Shown here in pieces: positions 16,324 to 24,206 of a stretch of DNA of 64,000 bases; the first letter of the stretch is position 1, and every line of letters starts with the position of its first letter. The position numbers and the translations under genes are program-made. The stretch covers positions 1,364,001 to 1,428,000 of the forward strand of contig NZ_CP115671.1 of NCBI RefSeq assembly GCF_027886425.1, given 5' to 3'. The notes under the pieces were generated by a model, which was given only the letters and a program-made list of their open reading frames with translations, was not told the origin of the DNA and made no database searches. Source of the DNA: Brevundimonas vesicularis (GTDB taxonomy: Bacteria > Pseudomonadota > Alphaproteobacteria > Caulobacterales > Caulobacteraceae).

Positions 16324-16773
16324 GTGTCCTTGCTTGATCCCCTCGACCAACGCCTCCTTCAACGGCTCCGCGCCGATGGGCGCATCAGCAATGCGGACCT
16401 GGCCTCCGCCGTCGGTCTGTCGCCCTCCGCCTGCCTGCGGCGCGTGCGGCGGCTGGAAGAGCGCGGGGTGATCCGAGGCTATGCCGCCGTCTTGGCCAAC
16501 GACAGCCACGACGGCGTCGTCGCCTATGTCGAGATCACGCTGGAGAAGCAGACCGACGACCACATGCGCCGGTTCGAGGCGGCCGTCCGCAACCACCCGG
16601 AAATCCGCGACTGCTATCTGATGGCGGGCGAGGCCGACTACATCGTCCGCGCCGTCGCGCCCGACATCGCCGCCTATGAGGTGATCCACAAGGACGTGCT
16701 GTCGCGCCTGCCGGGCGTGTCGCGCATCCACTCCAGCCTGGCGATCCGCAACGTCCTGGCGGCCCGCGCCTGA
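16324..16773 (+). CDS. Lrp/AsnC family transcriptional regulator
   Basis: A 149-residue regulator with an N-terminal winged HTH (LDPLDQRLLQRLRADGRISN, then LSPSACLRRVRRLEERGVI) and a C-terminal RAM ligand-binding domain (AYVEITLEKQT, GEADYIVRAVAPDI). The start is GTG. It is divergent from dadA, so it is probably the activator or repressor that senses an amino acid such as alanine and controls dadA. A direct role is inferred from position only. Just after the stop is a 10-bp tandem repeat (TGAAACGGGC, about 2.6 copies). Confidence 0.9.
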   Translation: MSLLDPLDQRLLQRLRADGRISNADLASAVGLSPSACLRRVRRLEERGVIRGYAAVLANDSHDGVVAYVEITLEKQTDDHMRRFEAAVRNHPEIRDCYLMAGEADYIVRAVAPDIAAYEVIHKDVLSRLPGVSRIHSSLAIRNVLAARA

Positions 16774-16824
16774 AACGGGCTGAAACGGGCTGAAACTTCC
16801 GGCCCGGTCGGGTGTTGTGGCGGC

Positions 16825-17301
16825 ATGAAAGCCCTCGACCTCCTCCCGTCCGCCCTCATCGGCGCCGTCGCCAGCGCCCGTTCCATGACCCCGATGGCGG
16901 CCCTCGCCACCGCCGAACTGGCGCACAAGCCCTTGCCCGGCCGCGTCTTCCTGCTGAACCGGCCGCTGTTCAAGTTCGGCGCCCTGGCCATGGGTGTCGG
17001 CGAACTGCTGGGCGACAAGATGAAGACCGCGCCCGACCGCACCGTCTTCCTCGGCCTATTGGCGCGGGTCATGAGCGCGGGCATCGCCGGCGCTGCTCTC
17101 GCCCCGCGCGGCAAGGAGAAGCTGGGCGCAGGCCTGGCGGTCGGCACGGCCGTGCCGCTGGCCTATCTGACCCTCTCGGGCCGCAAGAAGGCCATGGCTC
17201 GCATCGGCCAGACCAAGAGCGGCCTGATCGAGGACGCCTTGATCGTCGGCGCCGGCGCCCTGGTCGTCGGTCTGACCGTCTCGCGGTTCAACCGCCGCTA
17301 G
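16825..17301 (+). CDS. Small membrane protein, DUF4126-like
   Basis: A 158-residue protein with several hydrophobic, glycine/alanine-rich segments (SALIGAVASARSMTPMAALA, RVMSAGIAGAALAPRG, DALIVGAGALVVGLTVS). The ARSMTPMA phrase and overall pattern recall the DUF4126 family of membrane proteins of unknown function. It lies between the Lrp regulator and the RidA-like gene on the same strand. Function is unknown. Confidence 0.6.
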   Translation: MKALDLLPSALIGAVASARSMTPMAALATAELAHKPLPGRVFLLNRPLFKFGALAMGVGELLGDKMKTAPDRTVFLGLLARVMSAGIAGAALAPRGKEKLGAGLAVGTAVPLAYLTLSGRKKAMARIGQTKSGLIEDALIVGAGALVVGLTVSRFNRR

Positions 17302-17362
17302 CCGCTCGACAGCCGGGTTCCTGCGGCGATAGGTGAGGGGCGTTTTCAAAGGACCCCCGCCC

Positions 17363-17707
17363 ATGATCACCCGCATCCAGCCCGGCGCCCGCATGAGCGA
17401 GGCCGTCGTCCACAGCGACACCATCTATCTGTCGGGCCAGGTCGGCGAACCCGGCGACGACGTGGCGACGCAGACCCGAACGGCGCTGGCGGAGATCGAA
17501 GCCCTGCTGGCCGAGGCCGGCAGCGACAAGTCCCGGATCCTGATGGCCCAGATATGGCTGGCGGACATCGCCGACTTTGAGGCGATGAACGGCGTCTGGG
17601 ACGCCTGGGTCGACATCGCCAACCCGCCGGCCCGCGCCACGGGCGAAAGTCGGCTCGCGTCGCCCCACTATAAGGTCGAGATCATCGTAATCGCCGCCAA
17701 AGCCTGA
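17363..17707 (+). CDS. RidA/YjgF family imine deaminase-like protein
   Basis: A 114-residue member of the RidA family, starting MITRIQPGARMSEAVVHSDT and containing LSGQVGEPGDD and PPARATGESRLASPHYKVEI with the conserved arginine and glutamate. RidA proteins hydrolyse reactive enamine/imine intermediates released by PLP and flavin enzymes. Its position near dadA and an Lrp regulator suggests it clears imino acids from D-amino acid oxidation, although that is inference. The longer in-frame start at 17333 lacks family support. Confidence 0.88.
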   Translation: MITRIQPGARMSEAVVHSDTIYLSGQVGEPGDDVATQTRTALAEIEALLAEAGSDKSRILMAQIWLADIADFEAMNGVWDAWVDIANPPARATGESRLASPHYKVEIIVIAAKA

Positions 17708-17748
17708 TCGCGGTTGACCGGGCGGGATGCAGACTGCAAACCGCCGCC

Positions 17749-19431
17749 ATGCTTCAGAACCTCGAAACCCTCGCCCGCGAGGCCAAGTCCTGGCCCTTCG
17801 AACAAGCCCGCAACCTGCTGGCCCACGTTCTGAAGAAACGGCTGGGCGAGACCGAACGAGCCGAAGCGCGCGCCCTGATCGACGCCGGCAAGGCGGATGA
17901 AGCCCTGGCGGCCTTTCCCGCCTTGCAGCGCCCGGTGATCCTGGAGACCGGCTATGGCCCATCGGGCCTGCCGCACATGGGCACCTTCGGCGAGGTCGCC
18001 CGCACCACCATGGTGCGCAACGCCTTCCGCGCCCTGACCGGCGACCACTGGCCCACGCGCCTGATCGCCTTCTCCGACGACATGGACGGCCTGCGCAAGG
18101 TGCCGGAAGGCGTGCCCAAGCCGGAGATGCTGCGCGAGGACCTGCATCTGTCCCTGACCAGAGTGCGCGATCCCTTCGGCACCCACGACAGCTTCGGCGC
18201 GCACAACAACGCCCGCCTGCGCGCCTTCCTCGACAGCTTCGGCTTCGACTATGAGTTCATGTCCTCGACCGAGACCTACAGGTCGGGCCGGTTCGACGCG
18301 ACGCTGCTGACCCTGCTGGAGCGGTTCGACGCGGTCCAGGCCATCATGCTGCCGACCCTGGGCGAAGAGCGCCGCGCCACCTATTCGCCCTTCCTGCCCA
18401 TCAGCCCGATCACCGGCCATGTGCTCCAGGTCCCGACCCTGGCGCGCAACGTCGAAAAGGGCACGATCACCTTCGAAGACCCCGCCGGCGAGCCGGGCAA
18501 CCGCACCGAGGTGCCGGTCACGGGCGGCCATGTGAAGCTGCAATGGAAGCCCGACTGGGCCATGCGCTGGGTCGCGCTGGACATCGACTACGAGATGTCG
18601 GGCAAGGACCTGATCGAGAGCGTGCGCGAAAGCTCCAAGGTCTGCCGCGCCCTGGGCGGCGCCCCGCCCGAAGGCTTCAACTACGAGCTCTTCCTCGACA
18701 TCGAGGGCAAGAAGATCTCCAAGTCCAAGGGTAACGGCCTGACGATGGACGAGTGGTTGCGCTACGGCACGCCCGAGAGCCTGTCATGGTATATGTTCCA
18801 GTCGCCGAAGTCGGCCAAGAGCCTGCACTTCAACGTCATTCCGCGCGCCATCGACGACTATCTGGCCTTCATCGAAAGCTACAAGACCCAGGAGCCGGCC
18901 AAGCGGATCGACAACGCCGTCTGGTCGATCCATGCGGGCGATCCGCCAACCCACACGTCGCCGGTGTCCTTCGCCCTGCTGCTGAACCTGGTCGGCGTGG
19001 CCAACGCCTCGACCAAGGACCAACTGTGGGCCTACTTCGCCAAATACCTGCCTGACGCCACGCCGCAGAACGAGCCCCTGCTGGACCGGCTGATGGACCA
19101 CGCGCTGAACTACTACGAGGACTTCGTGAAGCCCTCGAAGTCCTATCGCCTGCCGGACGACAAGGAGAAGGCGGCGCTACTGGACCTGGCCGAACGACTG
19201 AAGGCGCTGCCGGTCGACACCACCGATGGCGAACTGATCCAGAACGAGGTCTATGCCGTCGGCAAGGCGCATGCGTTCGAGCCGCTGCGAGCCTGGTTCG
19301 GCGCGCTCTACGAGGTGCTGCTGGGCGCCAGCCAAGGGCCGCGCTTTGGTTCGTTCGCCGCTATCTACGGCCTGCCGCAGACGATCGCCCTGATCGAGGC
19401 GGGCGCGAACGGAGAACTGGCGCAACCTTGA
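17749..19431 (+). CDS. lysK: Class I lysyl-tRNA synthetase
   Basis: A 560-residue archaeal-type (class I) lysyl-tRNA synthetase, the form found in many Alphaproteobacteria. The HIGH-equivalent is GPSGLPHMG near residue 68 and the KMSKS-equivalent is KISKSKG near residue 322. The anticodon-binding helical region follows. TGYGPSGLPHMGTFGEVART and SDDMDGLRKVPEG are characteristic. No class II lysS is in the window. Confidence 0.95.
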   Translation: MLQNLETLAREAKSWPFEQARNLLAHVLKKRLGETERAEARALIDAGKADEALAAFPALQRPVILETGYGPSGLPHMGTFGEVARTTMVRNAFRALTGDHWPTRLIAFSDDMDGLRKVPEGVPKPEMLREDLHLSLTRVRDPFGTHDSFGAHNNARLRAFLDSFGFDYEFMSSTETYRSGRFDATLLTLLERFDAVQAIMLPTLGEERRATYSPFLPISPITGHVLQVPTLARNVEKGTITFEDPAGEPGNRTEVPVTGGHVKLQWKPDWAMRWVALDIDYEMSGKDLIESVRESSKVCRALGGAPPEGFNYELFLDIEGKKISKSKGNGLTMDEWLRYGTPESLSWYMFQSPKSAKSLHFNVIPRAIDDYLAFIESYKTQEPAKRIDNAVWSIHAGDPPTHTSPVSFALLLNLVGVANASTKDQLWAYFAKYLPDATPQNEPLLDRLMDHALNYYEDFVKPSKSYRLPDDKEKAALLDLAERLKALPVDTTDGELIQNEVYAVGKAHAFEPLRAWFGALYEVLLGASQGPRFGSFAAIYGLPQTIALIEAGANGELAQP

Positions 19432-19491
19432 CCTTGCGTCATGGTTGTTGCGTGATGCCCTCCTAAAGGGACGTAGCCTGGGGAGGCGAGG

Positions 19492-19881
19492 TTGCGTTAC
19501 GAGATCGACGAGGCGAACAGGGTCCTGATGCTCGACCTGGTCTCGGCCGGGTCAGCCGACCGCGTGCTGAAAGCGACGGTCGATCTGATCAAGCAAAGGC
19601 CTGAGCTCTGCAGCTGGGACTGGATCGTCGAATGCGAACCCATGACCGACGACGCCACGGTCCAGCATCTGGCGAAGCTGGCTGAGGCCTGGGGGCCGCC
19701 GCCGTCCGTCGAGGCGGTGACGGTTTTCGTGACAAACGACCGCATGCTCCATCTGTGGGCCCGCGTGCTGGATTTCCAGTTCGTGCGCCGCAGACACTTC
19801 ATCGAACGCGACATCGATATCGCCAGACGATTTGTCGCCCGCCGCCAGTCCGCGCGCATAGCCAAGATGAACGGAAAATAA
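19492..19881 (+). CDS. Hypothetical protein, possibly STAS-like fold
   Basis: A 129-residue protein translated from a TTG start with GGGAGG six bases upstream. It begins with a beta-strand pattern (RYEIDEANRVLMLDLVSAG), has a helix (ADRVLKATVDLIKQRPEL), then WDWIVECEPM and AVTVFVTNDRMLHLWARVLD. The alternating strand-helix pattern recalls SpoIIAA/STAS-like proteins such as are often seen in this order, but no motif proves it. Function unknown. Confidence 0.6.
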   Translation: MRYEIDEANRVLMLDLVSAGSADRVLKATVDLIKQRPELCSWDWIVECEPMTDDATVQHLAKLAEAWGPPPSVEAVTVFVTNDRMLHLWARVLDFQFVRRRHFIERDIDIARRFVARRQSARIAKMNGK

Positions 19882-19958
19882 CGGCGAAGCTCCGGGAGCC
19901 TTCAGGTTCGTCCGTGCATTCTCCCCTCATCGGCAAACGCGCTGACAGGAGAAGAGTT

Positions 19959-20432
19959 ATGTCGAACAAGATTTTCAAGACCGGTCTGGCCACCGCTGCC
20001 GCCTTGGCCGCCATGGTGACCGCCGCCCCGATGTCCGCCCAGGCCCAGGCCAACGGCGTGACCAACTGTGACGCCCCTGGCGGTCGCCAACGTGCAGGCG
20101 CTCTGATCGGCGCCGTGGTCGGCGGTGTGGTGGGCTCGAACCTCGCTCGCAATGAGCGTACGGCCGGCACCATCGTCGGTGCGGGCGCTGGCGCCGCCGC
20201 CGGTTCCTATATCGGCTGCAACCAGCAGCGCGCCCGTGCTGCTTCGGCCTCCAGCGGCGCCCAATACCGTGCTTCGTCGAACCTGCGCATCCGCAGCGGC
20301 CCCGGCACCAACTATCGACAAGCCGGCACGCTGTCGGCCGGTCAGCCCTTCACGGCCATCGGTTCGCAAGGCGAGTGGGTGCAGATCGCGGGCGGCGGTT
20401 GGGTGAACGCCCACTACGTCACGGCCAACTGA
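19959..20432 (+). CDS. Exported SH3b-domain protein with a glycine-zipper segment
   Basis: A 157-residue exported protein starting MSNKIFKTGLATAAALAAMV, with a signal peptide ending near SAQAQA and AGGAGAAG well placed before the ATG. Residues about 48-88 form a glycine zipper (GALIGAVVGGVVGSNLARNE, then GAGAGAAAGSYIG), a membrane-associating hairpin. Residues about 100-157 are a bacterial SH3 domain (SNLRIRSGPGTNYRQAGTL, ending GGWVNAHYVTAN) of the kind that binds peptidoglycan. It is likely an envelope protein. A strong terminator follows. Confidence 0.8.
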   Translation: MSNKIFKTGLATAAALAAMVTAAPMSAQAQANGVTNCDAPGGRQRAGALIGAVVGGVVGSNLARNERTAGTIVGAGAGAAAGSYIGCNQQRARAASASSGAQYRASSNLRIRSGPGTNYRQAGTLSAGQPFTAIGSQGEWVQIAGGGWVNAHYVTAN

Positions 20433-20456
20433 ATTCAGTTCGCTAAGCATCCAAAG

Positions 20457-20485
20457 CCCCGTCCGGTTCGCCGGGCGGGGTTTTT
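20457..20485 (+). terminator. Rho-independent terminator after the SH3b gene
   Basis: CCCCGTCCGG and CCGGGCGGGG pair over 10 bp around a TTCG tetraloop and are followed by TTTTT. It ends 10 bases before the stop of the convergent S24 gene. Confidence 0.9.
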
Positions 20486-20495
20486 GCTGTGCGCT

Positions 20496-21131
20496 TTACT
20501 GGCTGACCCAGAGGATGCGGGCCATCCATTCGATCTCGCGCCGGGGCACGACCCTTGGCGGATAGTCGGGATTGATCGAGGCCAGGGTGACGGCGCGGCT
20601 GGTCAGGCTGGTGACCTCCTTGGCCACGGTTTCTCCGCTGGTCAGGCGGGCGACGACGCGGTCGCCCCGCCGCACCTGCGTCGCTTCCTGATCGACGATG
20701 ACGCGGTCGCCTTCGCGATAGAGGGGCGACATCGAATCGCCGGTGATCTGAAGGCTGAACAAGGTGTCTTTGGCGCGCGGCAGGTCGGTCTGATCCCAGC
20801 CTTCGCCGACCGGCAGGCCAGCGTCGTCGAAGAACCCATCCTGACCCGCCTTGGCCAGACCCAGCAAAGGCACGCTGGCCGGCGCCTCCGGGGCGTCCTC
20901 TGCCAGCACCGCAAACTCCGACAGCGACAGGCCCGTCGCCTGAAGCACCAGCGTCATGCTCTCGGTCGATGGCCAGCGCGGACGCGGCGGATCGCCTGGC
21001 CCGAAGCGCTTTGACGGATTGAAACTGGTTGCGTCCAGACCGGCGCGGCGCGCCAAGCCGGACGGCGTTAGCCCTTCACGTCGCGCCAGGGCGTCGACGG
21101 CCTTCCAAAGCTTGGCGTGGGATAGCGGCAT
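20496..21131 (-). CDS. HTH repressor with S24 peptidase-like domain
   Basis: A 211-residue protein with an N-terminal helix-turn-helix (WKAVDALARREGLTPSGLAR, then ATSFNPSKRFG) and a C-terminal LexA/CI-like S24 domain. The serine nucleophile is in TGDSMSPLYREGD and the general-base lysine lies in GETVAKEVTS. Such proteins are LexA or phage-repressor relatives that may self-cleave under DNA stress. No phage genes are nearby, so this looks like a chromosomal regulator whose targets are unknown. Confidence 0.85.
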   Translation of the reverse strand: MPLSHAKLWKAVDALARREGLTPSGLARRAGLDATSFNPSKRFGPGDPPRPRWPSTESMTLVLQATGLSLSEFAVLAEDAPEAPASVPLLGLAKAGQDGFFDDAGLPVGEGWDQTDLPRAKDTLFSLQITGDSMSPLYREGDRVIVDQEATQVRRGDRVVARLTSGETVAKEVTSLTSRAVTLASINPDYPPRVVPRREIEWMARILWVSQ

Positions 21132-21173
21132 GGACTTCCAGCGACCGATTCGCCGCCAGCATACGATCGGATA

Positions 21174-21614
21174 TTAGGAATTTCTACCTATCAACGCTGC
21201 CGCGCGGCGCTCTTGCCAAGCATAGAATGTGCCGATGATGATGCAGCCTATGATCAGATAACCGATCATGTTCACGACTGTATAAAGCGATCCGACCATC
21301 ACGCGCTGTCCGGTCAGGCTCATGACATGGGACATCACTGCGATCAGTTGCAGGCCGCTGGCCCACACGGGCCACGACTGTCGATAACGCCAGCTGATGC
21401 CTACGAAGACGATCAAAAGGACGAGATCGATCAGGAACATGCCCAGAGGCACGCCGCGAAATCCGCTGTTCTCCTGCATCACAATAGTTGCAAACCATGC
21501 GAACAGATAGGCGCCCGCGCCGATCCGCTCGGCCGAGTTGCCCTTCAAAAAGGCGAACAACGCCATGCCGACCATGAATACGGCGCCGACGATGGCATAA
21601 GCGATGTTGAGCAT
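21174..21614 (-). CDS. Hypothetical membrane protein
   Basis: A 146-residue protein with four or five predicted transmembrane helices (NIAYAIVGAVFMVGMALFAF, then AYLFAWFATIVM, MFLIDLVLLIVFVGI and VVNMIGYLIIGCIIIGTFYA). Its composition and hydrophobic pattern make it a believable gene, but I recognise no family. Confidence 0.65.
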   Translation of the reverse strand: MLNIAYAIVGAVFMVGMALFAFLKGNSAERIGAGAYLFAWFATIVMQENSGFRGVPLGMFLIDLVLLIVFVGISWRYRQSWPVWASGLQLIAVMSHVMSLTGQRVMVGSLYTVVNMIGYLIIGCIIIGTFYAWQERRAAALIGRNS

Positions 21615-21705
21615 GACAAATCGCCCCCGCGCAGAAATGCACGGGGGCGATAATGACCGAAGTCAGTTCAAACTGAAATCTCGGTAAGCCAAGCTTACCA
21701 AGAAT

Positions 21706-22056
21706 TCACGCGACGCGATGCAGGTGCGTCGGCGTCAGGGCCGATTTCGGGTCCAGCCAATCGTCGGGCTTGGCGACCGGGCCGGCGGCGTAGGTGCCGA
21801 AGCCAAGGCGGCGGTGATCTTTTTGCAGTTCGGCGTGGCAAGCGACGATGGATTCACGCGCGGCCGAGAGGGCGGCGATCGTTTCCATGGCCTTAGCTTG
21901 CGACATCGTGCCGGAAACCGGCGACAGCGACAGAGCGGCGCGAGCGCCGATGAAGGATTGAACCAGCGTGGTCGCCTGGGTGATCGCGGCGTCGATCGCG
22001 AGTTCGGTAGCATGCAGATCGCCAGCAACGCTGGTGACGACTTCAGTGCGGTCCAT
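21706..22056 (-). CDS. Hypothetical helical protein
   Basis: A 116-residue protein, mostly alpha-helical and alanine-rich (ELAIDAAITQATTLVQSFIG, then ETIAALSAARESIVACHAEL), ending in LGFGTYAAGPVAKPDDWLDP. No family is recognised. A CtrA-like site lies 40 bases upstream, so it may be cell-cycle controlled. Confidence 0.6.
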   Translation of the reverse strand: MDRTEVVTSVAGDLHATELAIDAAITQATTLVQSFIGARAALSLSPVSGTMSQAKAMETIAALSAARESIVACHAELQKDHRRLGFGTYAAGPVAKPDDWLDPKSALTPTHLHRVA

Positions 22057-22093
22057 GAAAGCCCCTCAAAGACAGGTTTACAAGAACCGTATG

Positions 22094-22108
22094 GTTATCA
22101 CGTCTTAA
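22094..22108 (-). promoter_or_regulatory. Possible CtrA-like site
   Basis: On the minus strand this reads TTAA-GACGTG-ATAAC, close to the CtrA consensus TTAA-N7(6)-TTAAC with one mismatch. It lies about 40 bases before the start of the 116-residue hypothetical gene. The same region has other AT-rich tracts, so chance is possible. Confidence 0.3.
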
Positions 22109-22232
22109 CCCTGTTTGGTAGAGCAATCTTTACCATATCAACAATCGCGCGTTGAAGCGCCGCCGTAAGCTCGGCGTTAAAACCCAATGAGAGCAAGAAG
22201 TCGGCGCGAATCAGCGCGCTAGGGCGCGGTGA

Positions 22233-22628
22233 TCAGTCCTGGTTGTCCAGCAGGAAGTGGGCGGTAAGGGACGCAATAGGCTGTTGACGTTCTTCCTGCC
22301 AGGCCTCCGCGTGCACATGGGCGACGCGACGACCCGCCCGGCTAATGCGAGCACGCGCGAAGACGTTGATCGGTCTGCCGGTGCGCAGATAGGCGACCGT
22401 GACATTGATCGGGCGGGGCAGTCGCGGACCCGGAAAGCTTAGCGCAACCTGAGCCATCGCCGTCATTTCCAGAAGGGCGGCCGTCGATCCGCCGTGCAGG
22501 GCGGGCAGCATCGGATTGCCGATCAGCTTGTCGTCGAAGGGCATGATGACGGTAACTTCGTCGCCGCTGACCAAGGTCTGAAGGCCAAGAAAGCGAGCGT
22601 AGGGCATGCGGTTCAGGATGTCGGTCAT
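22233..22628 (-). CDS. PaaI-type hotdog thioesterase-like protein
   Basis: A 131-residue single-hotdog protein. MPYARFLGLQTLVSGDEV, the loop LPALHGGSTAALLEMTAMAQ and INVTVAYLRTGRP match the PaaI/YbgC-like acyl-CoA thioesterase fold, where the HGG turn shapes the active site. Its ATG overlaps the stop of the upstream hotdog gene by four bases (ATGA), so the two are translationally coupled. The acyl substrate is unknown. Confidence 0.8.
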   Translation of the reverse strand: MTDILNRMPYARFLGLQTLVSGDEVTVIMPFDDKLIGNPMLPALHGGSTAALLEMTAMAQVALSFPGPRLPRPINVTVAYLRTGRPINVFARARISRAGRRVAHVHAEAWQEERQQPIASLTAHFLLDNQD

Positions 22629-23086
22629 GCCGCCGCTCCTTTTGCATGGGGCGCCCGCTCGCGGGTCTGGTTGAGGATATAAGCGGCTTGCGCCGCGGCG
22701 ACCGGATCGGCGGGATCGTCCTCGAAAGCCCAGGCGCGCACGAAGGCGATGCTGGGCGTCAGACGGTAGCACAGGCCCTGGGCCAGCAGGTCCTGACGCG
22801 GCCTTGCGGCGCGCATGTAGTCGACGCGCAAATCCAGTGTGGCGATGGGCTGGAAGGCGTCCATCGCAGTCCACACAGCCAGGCCGCCAATATGATCCAG
22901 CAAGGTCGTCACCAGCCCGCCCGCGAAGACGCCGCTGTCGGGATCGCCGACCAGATCCTCACGCCACGGCACGCGAATACGGGGCTGGCCATCGTGCAGG
23001 CCGTCGAAGGTGAAGCCCAAGGCGCCGGTGTGGGCGGCGCCGGCGGCCAGTTGCGGCAGGATGGTGGTCAGAAAACTCTCGTGCAT
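22625..23086 (-). CDS. PaaI-type hotdog thioesterase-like protein
   Basis: A 153-residue hotdog protein from the ATG at 23086 (MHESFLTTILPQ). An in-frame ATG at 23125 would add 13 residues, but its only purine-rich stretch touches the codon. The core DSGVFAGGLVTTLLDHIGGL and TLDLRVDYMRAARP show the family pattern, with AGG replacing HGG. It is coupled to the next hotdog gene, which suggests a heteromeric enzyme or two related thioesterases. The substrate is unknown. Confidence 0.75.
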   Translation of the reverse strand: MHESFLTTILPQLAAGAAHTGALGFTFDGLHDGQPRIRVPWREDLVGDPDSGVFAGGLVTTLLDHIGGLAVWTAMDAFQPIATLDLRVDYMRAARPRQDLLAQGLCYRLTPSIAFVRAWAFEDDPADPVAAAQAAYILNQTRERAPHAKGAAA

Positions 23087-23171
23087 CGTGCGGACTGAAC
23101 CTGTTGCGCCGATTTTCAGGGGCATCCTCTATGGGGCGGCGACCCGACGGCGTCGAGAGCGTTACCGCAAG

Positions 23172-24203
23172 ATGATCCGCCCCGAAGACCTGCTGCATCC
23201 CACGCCCGCCGGCCTCTACTGTCCGCCGGGAGATTTCTACATCGACCCGGTTCGGCCAGTGGATCGCGCCGTCATCACGCACGGCCATGCCGACCACGCG
23301 CGCGCTGGTCACGGGGCGGTGCTCGCGACGCGCCAAACCCTGGCGATCATGGCTGAGCGTTATGGCGCGGATTTCACGCTGCAACCCCAATCGGTGGAAT
23401 ACGGCGAGGCGACCGCGATCAATGGGGTCGATCTCAGATTGGCGCCCGCCGGCCATGTGCTGGGTTCTGCCCAGGTCGAGGTGCGCTGGAAGGGGCTGAT
23501 CATGGTCGTGTCCGGCGACTATAAGCGCCGCCGCGATCCGACCTGTGCGCCGTTCGAGCCTGTGCCCTGCCACGTCTTCATCTCGGAGGCGACGTTCGGC
23601 CTGCCGGTCTTCAGCCATCCGCCGGCGGAGGAGGAAGTCGGGCGGCTGGTGCGGTCGCTGGGGCAGTTTCCCGAGCGGGCGCATTTGGTTGGCGCCTATG
23701 CGCTGGGCAAGGCGCAGCGGATCATCCGTCTGCTGCGCGAGGCTGGATGGGACCGCACCATCTATGTCCACGGGGCGCTGGAGCGGCTGAACGCCTTGTA
23801 CGAGAGGGAAGGGGTCGATCTGGGCCCGCTGGCCCCGACCCGTGATCTGCCGAAGAATGCGCTGGGCGGCGAGGTCGCTATCGCACCGCCATCCGCCATC
23901 CAGGATCGATGGGCGCGTCGGTTCGCCGATCCGGTCACGGCCTTCGCTTCAGGGTGGATGGGGGTGAAGGCGCGGGCGCGCCAGCGCGGCGTCGAACTGC
24001 CTTTGGTCGTGTCGGATCATGCTGACTGGAACGAACTGACCGCGACCTTCACCGAGATCCGGCCAGAGGAAATCTGGATCACCCACGGCCGCGAGGAGGG
24101 TTTGCTGCGCTGGGCCGAGATCAACGGGCAAAAGGCGAGGGCGCTGCGACTGGTCGGCTATGACGAAGAGGACGAAGAGGCGCTGGACGTTCGTCCGGAC
24201 TGA
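23172..24203 (+). CDS. Ligase-associated DNA exonuclease (metallo-beta-lactamase fold)
   Basis: A 343-residue MBL-fold protein starting MIRPEDLLHPTPAGLYCPPG. The metal motif is ITHGHADHARAG, followed by APAGHVLGSAQVEV and MVVSGDYKRRRDPTC, then SDHADWNEL and WITHGREEG near the end. This matches the exonuclease usually encoded with an ATP-dependent DNA ligase, an Lhr-type helicase and a phosphoesterase. None of those partners is next to it here; its neighbours are hotdog genes and a histidine kinase. Confidence 0.85.
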   Translation: MIRPEDLLHPTPAGLYCPPGDFYIDPVRPVDRAVITHGHADHARAGHGAVLATRQTLAIMAERYGADFTLQPQSVEYGEATAINGVDLRLAPAGHVLGSAQVEVRWKGLIMVVSGDYKRRRDPTCAPFEPVPCHVFISEATFGLPVFSHPPAEEEVGRLVRSLGQFPERAHLVGAYALGKAQRIIRLLREAGWDRTIYVHGALERLNALYEREGVDLGPLAPTRDLPKNALGGEVAIAPPSAIQDRWARRFADPVTAFASGWMGVKARARQRGVELPLVVSDHADWNELTATFTEIRPEEIWITHGREEGLLRWAEINGQKARALRLVGYDEEDEEALDVRPD

Positions 24204-24206
24204 GGA

